The notes: generated by a model from the letters alone, not told the origin. DNA of 33,887 bases from Aeromonas schubertii (GCF_000820105.1 NZ_CDDB01000052.1:1-33887); one strand, 5' to 3'; positions 24,130-33,564 are shown, numbered from the stretch's first letter. Program-made: numbers and translations.

Positions 24130-24728
24130 TGAGGATGCGCCTTCTCACGGCGGCGGGCCTGCTGCTCGGCCTGACCGCCTGCAGCGCCACGCCACCGGCC
24201 CAGCCGGAGAACCTGTGCCAGATCTTTCGGGAGAAACCCGAGTGGCACAAGGCGGCGCTCAGGATGAACGAGAAGTGGGGCACGCCGGTGCAGGTGGTGA
24301 TGGCCATGATGTATCAGGAGTCCTCCTTCGTGCATGACGCCAAGCCGCCCATGCAATATTTCCTGTTCATCCCCACCGGCCGGGCCAGCTCGGCCTACGG
24401 TTATGCTCAGGTGAAAGACGAGACCTGGGCCGACTATCAGAGGGAGACGGGGAACAGCTGGAGCGATCGCGACGACTTTGCCGACGCCATCGACTTCATG
24501 GGCTGGTATACCCACAAGGCCCAGCGCCTCAACGGCACCTCCAAGTGGGATGCCTACGGCCAGTACCTCAACTACCACGAGGGGTGGGGCGGCTACCGGC
24601 GCGGCTCATACCGCAGCAAGGGGTGGCTGATGCGCACCTCGCGCAAGGTAGAGGCCCGGGCCCAGCGCTACGGCGCCCAATATCGACAATGCAAGGACCA
24701 GCTCTCCTCCGGGGGCTGGTTCTGGTAA
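24129..24728 (+). CDS. lipoprotein with transglycosylase SLT-like domain
   Basis: A 199-residue lipoprotein (signal ending LLGLTAC, C18). Residues 53-165 read as a lysozyme-like SLT fold: VVMAMMYQESSF with candidate catalytic E64, SSAYGYAQVKDETWADYQ, and a NYHEGWGGYRRG segment near the C-terminal part. It would cut peptidoglycan glycan strands at the outer-membrane face. Four Trp cluster in the last half. It begins within the glnB stop codon; luxS follows after 18 nt. The similarity is motif-level, so activity is not assured. Confidence 0.85.
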
Positions 24729-24746
24729 CCAAACCAGGAGTCACAG

Positions 24747-25256
24747 ATGCCATTACTGGACAGTTTCAAAGTTGACCACACCCGCATGGAGGCTCCTGCT
24801 GTGCGGGTCGCCAAGACCATGCAGACCCCGCACAAGGACACCATTACCGTGTTCGATCTGCGCTTCTGCCTGCCCAACCAGGAGATCCTCTCCGAGCGCG
24901 GCATCCACACCCTGGAGCACCTGTTCGCCGGCTTTATGCGCGATCACCTCAACGGCTCCGATGTCGAGATCATCGACATCTCCCCCATGGGCTGCCGTAC
25001 CGGTTTCTACATGAGCCTTATCGGCACGCCGAGCGAGCAGAGCGTGGCCGACGCCTGGCAGGCCGCCATGGAGGACGTGCTCAAGGTGGCGGATCAGAAG
25101 CAGATCCCCGAGCTCAACGAATACCAGTGCGGGACCTACTCCATGCACTCCCTCGACGAGGCCCAGGCCATCGCCCGCCACGTGCTGGGGCGCGGCATCG
25201 GGGTGAACCACAACGAGGAACTGCTGCTGCCGGACGAGAAGCTGCAATCCCTGTAA
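24747..25256 (+). CDS. luxS: S-ribosylhomocysteine lyase (AI-2 synthesis)
   Basis: A 169-residue metalloenzyme that cleaves S-ribosylhomocysteine to homocysteine and DPD, the precursor of autoinducer-2. Metal ligands H54 and H58 (HTLEH, with catalytic E57) and C128 ([11 protein letters not shown]) are in place, as is the catalytic C83 (MGCRTGFY). The length and the opening [11 protein letters not shown] are canonical. AGGAG precedes the start. It is last in the nadE-glnB-SLT cluster, although luxS usually has its own promoter, which would then lie inside the SLT gene. A strong terminator follows. Confidence 0.97.
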   Translation: MPLLDSFKVDHTRMEAPAVRVAKTMQTPHKDTITVFDLRFCLPNQEILSERGIHTLEHLFAGFMRDHLNGSDVEIIDISPMGCRTGFYMSLIGTPSEQSVADAWQAAMEDVLKVADQKQIPELNEYQCGTYSMHSLDEAQAIARHVLGRGIGVNHNEELLLPDEKLQSL

Positions 25257-25270
25257 GGGGCGCCATACGA

Positions 25271-25303
25271 CGAGGGCCGGTCATTGACCGGCCCTCGCTG
25301 TTT
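25271..25303. terminator. bidirectional terminator, luxS / diguanylate cyclase
   Basis: CGAGGGCCGGTCA and TGACCGGCCCTCG, separated by one T, form a 13-bp perfect inverted repeat followed by CTGTTTT on the plus strand. It lies between the convergent ends of luxS and the diguanylate cyclase gene. Confidence 0.85.
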
Positions 25304-25324
25304 TCAGTGGCGGATACGCCGGCG

Positions 25325-26347
25325 CTACATGGCGAGCGGCATCACCCGGTTGCGGCCGAGCTCCTTGGCCTTGTAGAGCAGCTGATCGGCCCGCTCCACC
25401 AGATCGTCCCCGTGCTCACGACCGTCAAATTCGGCCACCCCGAACGAGGAGGTGATGTTGTCGACCCGGCGGCCGCTCTTGCGATCGAGCACCGAGAGCT
25501 TCTCGGTGGCCCGGCGCAGGCTCTCGGCCAGCTGGCGGGCCAACTGTACCCCCTTGCCCGGCACCAGCAGGGCAAACTCCTCGCCGCCGAAGCGAAACAC
25601 CTGGGCCCCCTCCTTGCAGCCATCCTTGAGGCGGCGGGCAAAGGCACGCAGCACCTGATCCCCGAGCAGATGGCCATATTCGTCGTTGAAGCCCTTGAAA
25701 CGATCGATGTCGGCCAGGATGAGGGAGAAGCCCTTGCCACTGCGGCACAGGGCATCGAGTTCGTGGTTGAAGGCGCGGCGATTGGAGAGGCCAGTGAGGG
25801 GATCCTCGTTGGCCTGTTTGCGGGTCTCGTCGAGGGCCTTTTTCAGCTCCTTGATCTCCTTCTCGGCATTGCTGATCTGGCCGCGAAAGTGCAAGGTCGC
25901 CATGCGGATATCACGGGACTCACGCACCAGCTCGCGCAGTACCCCCATGGTCTCTTCCAGGCTCAGCCCCTCCTCGTCGATCTGCCCCAGCTTGCCAAAG
26001 CTCTTGTCGAGCATGTCCTGAAACAGGCCGGTGTCGGTCAGGGCGTCCTGCATGGTCTGGGCTATCTGGGTGGTCATGGAGGCGAGGTTGAACTTGACCG
26101 CCTCCAGCTCTTTCTCCTGGGCGCTGGCCAGATGCTGGTGATAGAGGCGCTCGCAGGTGACCTGGGAGCAGGTACCCTGCTGCCTGAGGGCCTCGTCGAG
26201 GGCCCGGGTCAGCTCGGGATAGGTGGAGGCCACGTAGTTGTACCAGACGGCATAGTTGGCCGGGGTCGTCGGGATCTGATACTTGGTCATCAGGGGGATG
26301 GCCTGTTTGAGATAGCCCGCCGACTGGCTGAAAAGATCCTTGTTCAT
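25325..26347 (-). CDS. diguanylate cyclase, cytosolic, GGEEF type
   Basis: A 340-residue protein with no membrane segment or signal. Residues 1-175 form a helical sensory region (FSQSAGYLKQAIPLMTKYQIPTTPANYAVWYNY, as in TdcA-like cyclases), ending in a coiled coil. The GGDEF domain starts at DPLTGLSNRRAF (182) with the active-site GGEEF at 254-258. DxxDxFK-type residues appear as DIDRFKGFND (213-222), so it should make c-di-GMP. The inhibitory I-site is absent: the RxxD position reads K245-E-G-A248. Feedback inhibition by product is therefore unlikely. It is monocistronic, transcribed away from rnr. Confidence 0.92.
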   Translation of the reverse strand: MNKDLFSQSAGYLKQAIPLMTKYQIPTTPANYAVWYNYVASTYPELTRALDEALRQQGTCSQVTCERLYHQHLASAQEKELEAVKFNLASMTTQIAQTMQDALTDTGLFQDMLDKSFGKLGQIDEEGLSLEETMGVLRELVRESRDIRMATLHFRGQISNAEKEIKELKKALDETRKQANEDPLTGLSNRRAFNHELDALCRSGKGFSLILADIDRFKGFNDEYGHLLGDQVLRAFARRLKDGCKEGAQVFRFGGEEFALLVPGKGVQLARQLAESLRRATEKLSVLDRKSGRRVDNITSSFGVAEFDGREHGDDLVERADQLLYKAKELGRNRVMPLAM

Positions 26348-26437
26348 GGAGACCTGGTCTCTACTCCTGGAAAGTGCCCTCTAGTATGACAGAGGCATAA
26401 CAGAAACGGCAGGGTGCCTTGCCCCCCTTACTGGGGA

Positions 26438-26443
26438 TATAAT
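26438..26443 (+). promoter_or_regulatory. likely -10 element of rnr
   Basis: A perfect TATAAT lies 29 nt upstream of the rnr ATG. The best -35 (TTGCCC at 26419-26424) leaves only 13 nt of spacing, so the -35 is not settled. Confidence 0.4.
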
Positions 26444-26472
26444 GGCCCCGAATCCTACCAGAAGGCCTGCCT

Positions 26473-28851
26473 ATGTCTCATAACGATCCCTTCCTCGAAC
26501 GCGAGGCCGAGAAATACGAGAATCCCATCGCCAGCCGCGAACTGCTGCTGAAGATCATCGAGGACCACGTGCGTCCCATCTCTCGCGAGGAGATCGCGCG
26601 CGAGCTCAAGCTCAAAGACGAGGAGCATCTGGAGGCCCTGCGCCGGCGCCTGCGTGCCATGGAGCGTGACGGCCAGCTGGTCTTCACCCGTAACCAGTGC
26701 TATGCCCTGCCCGATCGCCTCAATCTGGTGAAGGGGTACGTGCTCGGCCACAAGGATGGCTTCGGCTTCCTGCGTCCGGATGGGGGTGGGCAGGATCTCT
26801 ATCTGAACAACCGCGAGATGCAGCGCCTGATGCACGGGGACTATGCCCTGGTGCAGCCGACCGAGATCGACCGCAAGGGTCGCCAGGAGGCGCGTCTGGT
26901 GCGCGTGCTCAAGGCGCGCGAGATGGATATCGTCGGGCGCTACTTCGTCGAGAACGGGGTAGGGTTTGTGGTGCCGGACGACAGCCGCATCGGCCAGGAC
27001 ATCCTGATCCCGGAAGGGGAGAACAAGGGGGCGCGCCAGAGCCAGGTGGTGGTGGTGCGTCTGACCCAGCGTCCGACCGGCCGCCTCAACGCCCTCGGCA
27101 CCGTGCTCGAGGTGCTTGGCGAGAACATGGCGCCGGGCATGGAGATCGAGATCGCCCTGCGCAACCACGGCATCCCCCATACCTGGCCGGAGGCGGTCAC
27201 CCAGGAGATCGTCAACCTCACCGACGAGGTGCCCGAGAAGGCCAAGCTGGGCCGGGTCGACCTGCGTACCCTGCCCCTTGTCACCATCGACGGGGAAGAT
27301 GCCCGCGACTTTGACGACGCCGTCTTCTGCGAGAAGAAAAAATCCGGCGGCTGGCGCCTCTGGGTCGCCATCGCCGACGTCTCGGCCTATGTGAAGCCGG
27401 GCACCGCCCTGGATGCCGAGGCCTATCAGCGCGGCAACTCGGTCTACTTCCCCGAGTTCGTGGTGCCCATGCTGCCCGAGGTGCTCTCCAACGGCCTCTG
27501 CTCCCTCAACCCGCAGGTGGATCGCCTCTGCATGGTGTGCGAGATGACCATCTCCGCCAGCGGTCGCATGTCCGGCTACACCTTCTACGAGGCGGTGATG
27601 AACTCCCACGCCCGGATGACCTACACCAAGGTGGCGGCCATTCTGGACGGGGATCCCAAGCTGCGTCAGCAGTACGAGCCGCTGGTGGGTCACCTCGAGG
27701 AGCTGAGCCACCTCTACAAGGCGCTCAAGCACGCCCGCCACCTGCGCGGTGCCGTGGAGTTCGAGAGCGAAGAGACCCGCTTCATCTTCAACGCCGAGCG
27801 CAAGATCGACCGCATCGTGCCCCTGGTGCGCAACGACGCCCACAAGATCATCGAAGAGTGCATGATCCAGGCGAACGTGGCCGCCGCCCGCTTCATCGAG
27901 AAGCACGAGGCCGCCGCCCTGTTCCGGGTGCACGACCGTCCGGGCGAAGAGCGCCTGACCGGTTTCCGCCAGTTCCTCGCCGAGCTGGGACTGGAGCTCA
28001 AGGGGGGGCTCGAGCCCGAGCCGCGCGACTTTGCCGAGCTGGCCGACAAGTTCGAGGGGCGCCCGGATGCGGAGCTGCTCTCCACCATGCTGCTGCGCTC
28101 CATGCGCCAGGCCATCTATCAGGCCGACAACATAGGTCACTTCGGCCTGGCCCTGAAGTCCTACGCCCACTTCACCTCGCCGATCCGCCGCTATCCGGAT
28201 CTGATCCTGCACCGGGCCATCAAGTACCAGCTGGCCAAGGCCCAGGGCAATCCCCGCCACAAGTGGACCCCGAGCGGTGGCTATCACTACAGCCAGGACG
28301 AGATGGACCCCATGGGGGAGCACTGCTCCCTGACCGAGCGCCGTGCCGACGACGCCACCCGCGACGTGGCCGACTGGCTCAAGTGCGAGTACATGCAGGA
28401 CCACGTGGGTGACGAGTTCGACGGCGTCATCGCCAGCGTCACCGGCTTTGGCTTCTTCGTGCGTCTGGCCGAGATCCACATCGACGGCCTGGTCCACGTC
28501 AGCACCCTGACCAACGACTACTACCAGTTCGACCCCATTCACCAGCAGCTGATCGGCGAGAACTTCCGCCGCCGCTACCGCCTCGGTGACAAGGTGCGGG
28601 TCAAGGTGATGGGGGTGAGCCTGGACGATCGCAAGATCGACTTCGTGATGGTCGAGGAGCCCCTCAAGATGACCGGCAAGGGCGCCAAGCAGGCGGTGCG
28701 CAAGATGGCCGACATCAAGAAAGAGAAGGCCAAGACCGAGCGTCGCCGCGACAAGCGCAAGGCCGAGGGCAAGGAGAAGAAGAGCGGTGGCAGCGCCAAG
28801 CCGAGCAACCGCCGCCCCGGCAAGCGCGCCCGCGACAAGGCCAAGGGGTAA
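26473..28851 (+). CDS. rnr: ribonuclease R
   Basis: A 792-residue 3'-5' exoribonuclease that degrades structured RNA, acts in mRNA and rRNA quality control and in the cold response. Domains in order: N-terminal helix-turn-helix (about 20-75), two cold-shock OB folds (about 85-240), the RNB catalytic domain with the Mg-binding D-rich motif [12 protein letters not shown] (273-284; D279, D281, D282), an S1 domain (about 645-725, [18 protein letters not shown]) and a basic Lys/Arg-rich tail (from about 740), the part that in E. coli guides ribosome and tmRNA-SmpB contacts. AAGG lies upstream of ATG 26473. It is expected to be followed by rlmB, but here accessory DNA follows instead. Confidence 0.97.
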   Translation: MSHNDPFLEREAEKYENPIASRELLLKIIEDHVRPISREEIARELKLKDEEHLEALRRRLRAMERDGQLVFTRNQCYALPDRLNLVKGYVLGHKDGFGFLRPDGGGQDLYLNNREMQRLMHGDYALVQPTEIDRKGRQEARLVRVLKAREMDIVGRYFVENGVGFVVPDDSRIGQDILIPEGENKGARQSQVVVVRLTQRPTGRLNALGTVLEVLGENMAPGMEIEIALRNHGIPHTWPEAVTQEIVNLTDEVPEKAKLGRVDLRTLPLVTIDGEDARDFDDAVFCEKKKSGGWRLWVAIADVSAYVKPGTALDAEAYQRGNSVYFPEFVVPMLPEVLSNGLCSLNPQVDRLCMVCEMTISASGRMSGYTFYEAVMNSHARMTYTKVAAILDGDPKLRQQYEPLVGHLEELSHLYKALKHARHLRGAVEFESEETRFIFNAERKIDRIVPLVRNDAHKIIEECMIQANVAAARFIEKHEAAALFRVHDRPGEERLTGFRQFLAELGLELKGGLEPEPRDFAELADKFEGRPDAELLSTMLLRSMRQAIYQADNIGHFGLALKSYAHFTSPIRRYPDLILHRAIKYQLAKAQGNPRHKWTPSGGYHYSQDEMDPMGEHCSLTERRADDATRDVADWLKCEYMQDHVGDEFDGVIASVTGFGFFVRLAEIHIDGLVHVSTLTNDYYQFDPIHQQLIGENFRRRYRLGDKVRVKVMGVSLDDRKIDFVMVEEPLKMTGKGAKQAVRKMADIKKEKAKTERRRDKRKAEGKEKKSGGSAKPSNRRPGKRARDKAKG

Positions 28852-28944
28852 CCCATGGCGTGGGTCTGGTGACCCCTGCCTTGGCCGTGAGGGGCTGATG
28901 GCCCCGGGTTATCTCCCTCAAAGCCAGACCGCCCCTTGAGAGCA

Positions 28945-28982
28945 AAAAAATCCGAACCCTGTTACCGGGGTTCGGATTTTTT
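28945..28982 (+). terminator. strong intrinsic terminator after rnr
   Basis: AAAAAATCCGAACCC, a short loop and GGGTTCGGATTTTTT form a 15-bp perfect stem with flanking A- and T-runs, a textbook bidirectional terminator. It marks the end of the conserved chromosome on this side; everything to the right looks accessory. A smaller hairpin, GGGGC-tgat-GGCCCC, sits just before it at about 28892-28905. Confidence 0.92.
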
Positions 28983-29348
28983 ATGGTCAGCGAAAAGGGG
29001 GGCTCAGCCCTCGGCGGAGCTCGGCCAAGCTCCGTGCCTATGGCGAGCATCTTGATGCGACTGCGCCGCATGGGGCGCGAAGGCGTTTCGCCAGCCCTTC
29101 GGGCTATGGCGAGTGACTTTTCTTTGCGTGGCCAAAGAAAAGTCACCAATCGAGCGGCCAACCCCGCTGATTCGCTCTCCTGCGTCGAGTCCCCTCGCCA
29201 CCGCCACGATGCCGACGGGCCTTTGGTCTACGCCATCCATGGCTTCGACCCAAGCCCGCTTCGAACATCCTTGTTCTCGCGCCAAATCGGGGTCGAGCAG
29301 TGCTCGCCCTGATCCGAATTGGCCCTTGGCCCGCCGCAGCTCGCTCGA
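28983..29348. other. gene-free stretch with inverted repeats
   Basis: I see no convincing gene. The open frame on the minus strand (29004-29468) is a composite of repeats: it runs across hairpins and has no ribosome site. Structures present are a hairpin from CGGAGCT/AGCTCCG near 29014-29032, the 29113-29146 palindrome, and further GC hairpins around 29080-29110. This looks like intergenic repeat DNA of the kind that recurs in gammaproteobacterial genomes. Confidence 0.6.
29113..29146. repeat. 14-bp perfect palindromic element
   Basis: GTGACTTTTCTTTG, 6-nt loop CGTGGC, CAAAGAAAAGTCAC. The arms are perfect inverted repeats of 14 bp. Sequences with the same GTGACTTTTCTTTG / CAAAGAAAAGTCAC arms recur in many gammaproteobacterial genomes, in intergenic positions; that is recalled, not checked. 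It could act as a terminator or a protein-binding site. Confidence 0.75.
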
Positions 29349-29490
29349 CATCCCTGTCTCGCGGCCTGGCAGCGTGCCTTCGTCTCGGCGCATCAGAGGG
29401 GGAACCAATACCGTGCCCGACTGTGACTGGGTTGGCAGGTTGCTGGTCTGTTGGCCGCTACGCGGCACTCAAAATGGTGGGTGTCCCATT
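29349..29490 (+). repeat. accessory repeat, copy A (~142 bp)
   Basis: It begins CATCCCTG (29349), has GGGGGAACCAATACCGTGCC at 29398, then GTGACTGGGTTGGCAGGTT, GGCCGCTACGCGGC, and ends CTCAAAATGGTGGGTGTCCC. Copy B has the same order with the same 49-nt spacing from CATCCCTG to GGGGG. Copy A lacks the distinctive downstream gene and appears to be a direct duplicate of B. Confidence 0.8.
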
Positions 29491-29511
29491 TTCACATTTT
29501 CACACACCCGT

Positions 29512-29655
29512 CATCCCTGACGGCACTACTGACCCGCTCAACTCGCCTCGGCGACTTACAGGGGGAGCCAATATCGTGCCTGACTGTGACTGGGTTGGCA
29601 GGTTACGGGTCTGTGGGCCGCTACGCGGCGCTCAAAATGGTGGGTGTCACATTTT
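29512..29655 (+). repeat. accessory repeat, copy B, adjoining the nuclease-NTPase gene
   Basis: Same structure as copy A (CATCCCTGA at 29512, GGGGGAGCCAATATCGTGCC at 29561, CTCAAAATGGTGGGTGTC at the end). Its gene-proximal end faces the 3' end of the large gene, 60 nt away. Copy C, on the other side of the gene, points back toward it in the opposite orientation. Confidence 0.85.
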
Positions 29656-29677
29656 CGCGCTTCACATTTTCGCGCTT
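29648..29677. repeat. 15-bp exact tandem duplication at the repeat end
   Basis: CACATTTTCGCGCTT occurs twice without a gap, straight after GGTGGGTGT at the end of copy B and 38 nt before the stop codon of the large gene. Confidence 0.85.
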
Positions 29678-29715
29678 TGATAACCATGTTGGTCTCAGAA
29701 TAGCTATCGTGATTT

Positions 29716-32700
29716 TTATTCAAATCGCTGTTCTTGCTCCATATCATCCCGTTGCTCTCGTTCTTTCTGGCGCTCAATTAGCTGAACCAAGTTTGCAGAG
29801 ACTGTTTGAGCCGCAGTCGAAATATCTGCTCTTTCATGTTCAACCAACTTATGAATTGCCTCCGCTCTGGACTGCATTACTTTTGCTCGGCTACCAGACC
29901 AAGATGAAGGGGTGACACGCTCGGCGAATATTTCCAAAACAACAGCAGTGTTAGGAGATGACTCAAGCAGCCTGAGGGCTAACTCTGACATCCTGAGTCC
30001 TTCAATCTCGTCATTCTTTTCCCACAAGTTAATGCTTGCTGCAATAACTACCCATACGTGGGGCTTATTTTTGGCACAACACCACGGAATCAGAAAATCC
30101 ATATTAATATGGGCAAGAGGTGAGAATCGTAAGTCTCTATTACAAATAAAAAAACGCCGTCGTTCTTGTTGCTCTTCAGTGCATTCAAAGACTCTATTTA
30201 AAAATGCTTCTGGCATCAGCGCAGCTGTTGTCTCAATGGCACTTTCATATGAATGAACGTAACCATAGTGCAGATCAACAACAGCAAAAATCGCGTCCAA
30301 CCACTCCTGTTTTTCTGGCTCATTGCCATCGAAACGTAATGCAGCATTGATGACGCACTCCATGTTGTAACCATCCCCCCCATAGGAATCACAATGATCC
30401 TTTGGCAGACTCAGCCTCGCAGCTTTAAGACCTATTTGTCGAAAATCAGGGCCAAGCTTGTCCGCGGTCCCTTCTTCACCGTGTAACCGCATACTTAGCG
30501 CACGCAGCACCACATCACTACCTCCCGGTTTACTCAGGAGCCGCATCGCAAGATCGAGTAGTCGGCCTCTGGATAAATCCCCATATTCATCCCACCATAG
30601 GATTGATTCATACATACTCGGGTGAATATCAGGGTCATCCATAATCGCCATACAACGATCCAGGTCGGCTTCTGTGAAGCTCCTTCGAGGATGCAGCTCA
30701 ACCAAACCGTGTCGAAGTTGAGGATGTTGTGCACACTGATCAAGTAATGCCTTTGCAAGAGCTGGCTCGATACGGTCAACTTCTTCGATAAAGCCCTCAA
30801 ACACTGACAAATTTTTATGTCCTGCAGGCTGTAGATCAAGATACTCAACAAGTTTTAGCCAAGCGGAATATAAATCCAGCCCCCCCTTGGCCAAACCTCC
30901 CCCGAATGCTGCACGGTAAGGCATGTAGTCATTAGAAAATAGGTTAGGTCCCAGCTCATCGAGCTCATGACTTGAGACAGCAAACCCCTCACCCAATTGA
31001 AATGCCTTGGTTTTAAGCCGCCTTTCAGCTTCCTGATATTTGTTATGATCGTCGTGATCAAAATCAGCATCCAGCGTCCAAGGACCATGTGCTCTGCTGA
31101 GCACATACATCATGATTGTCGGAAGCAAATCATGAGGTTCCAGCTCTTTCTCCAGTACAATAAGGGAATCTGCTATGAGCTCAACATTATTCGTTTTTTT
31201 GCTCTTGGTATGATGATGGAAATAGATCATCGTACGAATGGCTTTCCAACCTTCGCCCCAAGGATGATGTTCATGTAATTTTCGAGCAGCATCGATAAGC
31301 TTTTCCCTTATCGCTGACTGGCCCCACATCCCTCGAAATGTATTCGCCATGATCTGCCGCGTGGGGACTTCAATAGCGGGATCGCCAGAGGTGCCCAACT
31401 GTACGGCCACATCGATAAAAGTAGTGCGCCATTCTACAAGTTCATCATGACTAGGGTGAAGTCCATAGTCTCTCGGTCGAGCACCAAATGGATTAACTCC
31501 AAAGCCAGTCCAGCGATCCTCAAGGGCTGTGGAAAGCATCTTGAAACCCAATGATTTACGTCTAGGAACATCCGATGAAAAACATTCATTCATAATGGCA
31601 ATGCGTTGTTCTAAAGTAGCGTGCGTTCCGGATAGATATGTTTGAAAAAAATTCGTTATCTGCCTTGTTAGCGAGTTGTTACCATCGTTCTCCTTCTCAT
31701 AATCGGCTAAATTAATGAGAAGTCTGATACACCGTTCGAAGGCGTTTGCTTCATAAGCCAATAAACATAATAGATTAATAATTGACGTTCTTCTTGAATT
31801 GTAACCTGGCTTCATACCCATAAAACCAGAGGAAACAAGTACAGTCTCAATCCTATCGAGAAGAATTTCTGGAGAAACAGGTGCAATATAATCCAGCATT
31901 CGTGCCGATATATCGTCCAATGTAGTTATTCGCCCTAATAATCCATCAGGCTCAAGCCAATTCTCCACAATCTCTTTCGCCACAGAATGATCGTGCAACA
32001 GCCCTAACCTGTGTGCAAATGACATGAGTAAGCGTTGGTTGCCATGAATTTCAAAAATCGCTCTTAGTTGATTAACCGGGATACAATTCAGTGCCGATGA
32101 CGCCAGCCTGTTGGCAATTGCATGAGGCAAAATGGCCCGCCAATGAGCCCTCTTCTGTACGATATGGCGTTCTGACAACCTGCTTGTTGCTCGGAATAAC
32201 TGGCTTACGGAATGCCCCGAGATAGATCCCAACACCTCCAGTTCGTTTTGCCCTTCCTCAACCGATGAAACTGAAAAAGAATAGACCAGAGACAATATTT
32301 CAGCTTGCTCCCGTAAACCATCATCCGGATTGTTTCGCTGTTCGAACAAACGGTTAAATAACTGTGCATCTGAAAGCTGGGCCAGACTTTCACCTTCCTC
32401 CACTCTCTCAGCAATAGCCAAGGAAACGCGTGCATTACCATCAGAAAACTCTGCTATTCGGCGGGCGTTGTTCCGACCGATATTGGGAAAACGACAGAGA
32501 ATAAGCTGCTCGGCAACCTCTGGCCCCACCGCTTCAATCTGGATGACCTCTGTGGTCTGAGGCTTGTCATCTTTAATGTCATACTCAACAGTAATAAGGC
32601 TGACCGTACTATTGGCTGCTACTTTACTGGCTAGAAGTGTGTGCAATTCAGAAGGGCAATTATCAAGGATCATAATGGCCCGTCGCCCCTCAGCAATCAG

Positions 32701-33564
32701 TCGTTCCAGCATTGCTGTTGCAGAGGGATCTGGGTTTTCACCTGTATCAACATAAACTGCGATAGTCCGATCGAGCGCATCTGCTCCGACCGTTTCATCG
32801 AAAAGAGCCTGTACAATTCGGGTCTTTCCAACACCGGATAATCCCGTAATGCGGACAGCTTTATTGGTTGAACGAACCAGATCACGCATTGGCCCGATAG
32901 CGTCCTGAATGGCTAGCTGTTGTCCTTTTCCTGATGGCAGAGAAATTATCACCCCTGGTGCTGAAATCAAGGTATCTTCTGACCCCTGAGGCGGATTGCT
33001 CCAAGCCCCATATGGCTTCCACCCAGAATATCCCTGACCGAGTATTTTTTTGGCCCAGAGCATGACTGACGGGTGCTGCCGCAACCATTGCGCCAGTTTC
33101 GAGCGGTCGTAAAAATCCAAGTGAATATTGGAGTGGTTAGGTTCACCCGCTACCGCATACTGCATTGCTTGCAGGCGATCAACTTTCATAAGAGGAGAAC
33201 AATCATCATCTAAGCTGACGATGATATAGCTCCCTCCCTTTGCCACTTGCTCAGAGATCGTCGGTGATAATGCCCCATCAGTAGTCATTTCTGAGGTTAT
33301 CGCAGCCCTCGGCATTGTATGCTTTTTGGCTTGAAAAATCGTATCAGGTCTTTCAATAAAGCCCGTGCTCATTTGCTCGACCGGTACTTTAACGTGCACA
33401 TCGATACCGCCATCGGGAGCATTTATAGAGCCTGACCAGTGTACATAGGCAGGGCTATGACCATGGGCTGCAATTTCCGCCTCGGCAAGGCGCGCTATTA
33501 ACTCTTCAAGTTGGGTATCAGAGAGCCGGAGTAAGTTGTCTTTTTCAATATCAAAAATGGCCAC
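29716..33564 (-). CDS. Mrr-like nuclease / STAND NTPase, candidate antiviral (Avs-like) protein
   Basis: A single protein of about 1282 residues. An N-terminal domain (about 5-185) has the PD-(D/E)xK arrangement: Glu-rich helix (E20-E21), DGGIDVHV (D55), then FQAKK (Q78-A-K80), as in Mrr-type nucleases. A P-loop NTPase follows: Walker A GLSGVGKT (241-248), Walker B AIMILDNC (296-303), then the SDGNARVSLAIAE segment typical of STAND ATPases. The remaining 850 or so residues are mostly helical, without an obvious repeat unit, and would be the sensor. The layout matches antiviral STAND (Avs) proteins, which oligomerise on a phage protein and unleash a nuclease; that role is inferred. Base composition is clearly more AT-rich than the flanks. 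The frame extends to TTG 33624, but GTG 33564 with AGAGGG just upstream is preferred. No partner gene adjoins. Confidence 0.78.
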   Translation of the reverse strand: MAIFDIEKDNLLRLSDTQLEELIARLAEAEIAAHGHSPAYVHWSGSINAPDGGIDVHVKVPVEQMSTGFIERPDTIFQAKKHTMPRAAITSEMTTDGALSPTISEQVAKGGSYIIVSLDDDCSPLMKVDRLQAMQYAVAGEPNHSNIHLDFYDRSKLAQWLRQHPSVMLWAKKILGQGYSGWKPYGAWSNPPQGSEDTLISAPGVIISLPSGKGQQLAIQDAIGPMRDLVRSTNKAVRITGLSGVGKTRIVQALFDETVGADALDRTIAVYVDTGENPDPSATAMLERLIAEGRRAIMILDNCPSELHTLLASKVAANSTVSLITVEYDIKDDKPQTTEVIQIEAVGPEVAEQLILCRFPNIGRNNARRIAEFSDGNARVSLAIAERVEEGESLAQLSDAQLFNRLFEQRNNPDDGLREQAEILSLVYSFSVSSVEEGQNELEVLGSISGHSVSQLFRATSRLSERHIVQKRAHWRAILPHAIANRLASSALNCIPVNQLRAIFEIHGNQRLLMSFAHRLGLLHDHSVAKEIVENWLEPDGLLGRITTLDDISARMLDYIAPVSPEILLDRIETVLVSSGFMGMKPGYNSRRTSIINLLCLLAYEANAFERCIRLLINLADYEKENDGNNSLTRQITNFFQTYLSGTHATLEQRIAIMNECFSSDVPRRKSLGFKMLSTALEDRWTGFGVNPFGARPRDYGLHPSHDELVEWRTTFIDVAVQLGTSGDPAIEVPTRQIMANTFRGMWGQSAIREKLIDAARKLHEHHPWGEGWKAIRTMIYFHHHTKSKKTNNVELIADSLIVLEKELEPHDLLPTIMMYVLSRAHGPWTLDADFDHDDHNKYQEAERRLKTKAFQLGEGFAVSSHELDELGPNLFSNDYMPYRAAFGGGLAKGGLDLYSAWLKLVEYLDLQPAGHKNLSVFEGFIEEVDRIEPALAKALLDQCAQHPQLRHGLVELHPRRSFTEADLDRCMAIMDDPDIHPSMYESILWWDEYGDLSRGRLLDLAMRLLSKPGGSDVVLRALSMRLHGEEGTADKLGPDFRQIGLKAARLSLPKDHCDSYGGDGYNMECVINAALRFDGNEPEKQEWLDAIFAVVDLHYGYVHSYESAIETTAALMPEAFLNRVFECTEEQQERRRFFICNRDLRFSPLAHINMDFLIPWCCAKNKPHVWVVIAASINLWEKNDEIEGLRMSELALRLLESSPNTAVVLEIFAERVTPSSWSGSRAKVMQSRAEAIHKLVEHERADISTAAQTVSANLVQLIERQKEREQRDDMEQEQRFE

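Noticed and set aside
26455-28542. 695-codon minus-strand frame opposite rnr
   Set aside because: Antisense shadow of RNase R, with the Ala/Gly/His/Val-rich composition typical of such frames.
29004-29468. 154-codon minus-strand frame after rnr, ending in repeat copy A
   Set aside because: It runs through palindromes and repeat copy A, has no ribosome site and no protein-like composition. Similar frames are commonly called as hypothetical proteins, but this one is explained by repeat DNA.
29113-29915. plus-strand frames of 126-154 codons over the repeats
   Set aside because: They duplicate each other because the repeats duplicate, and they overlap the 3' end of the large gene in antisense.
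30855-32885. short frames (60-105 codons) inside the nuclease-NTPase gene
   Set aside because: They are other-frame shadows of the long gene, which keeps protein-like sequence throughout.
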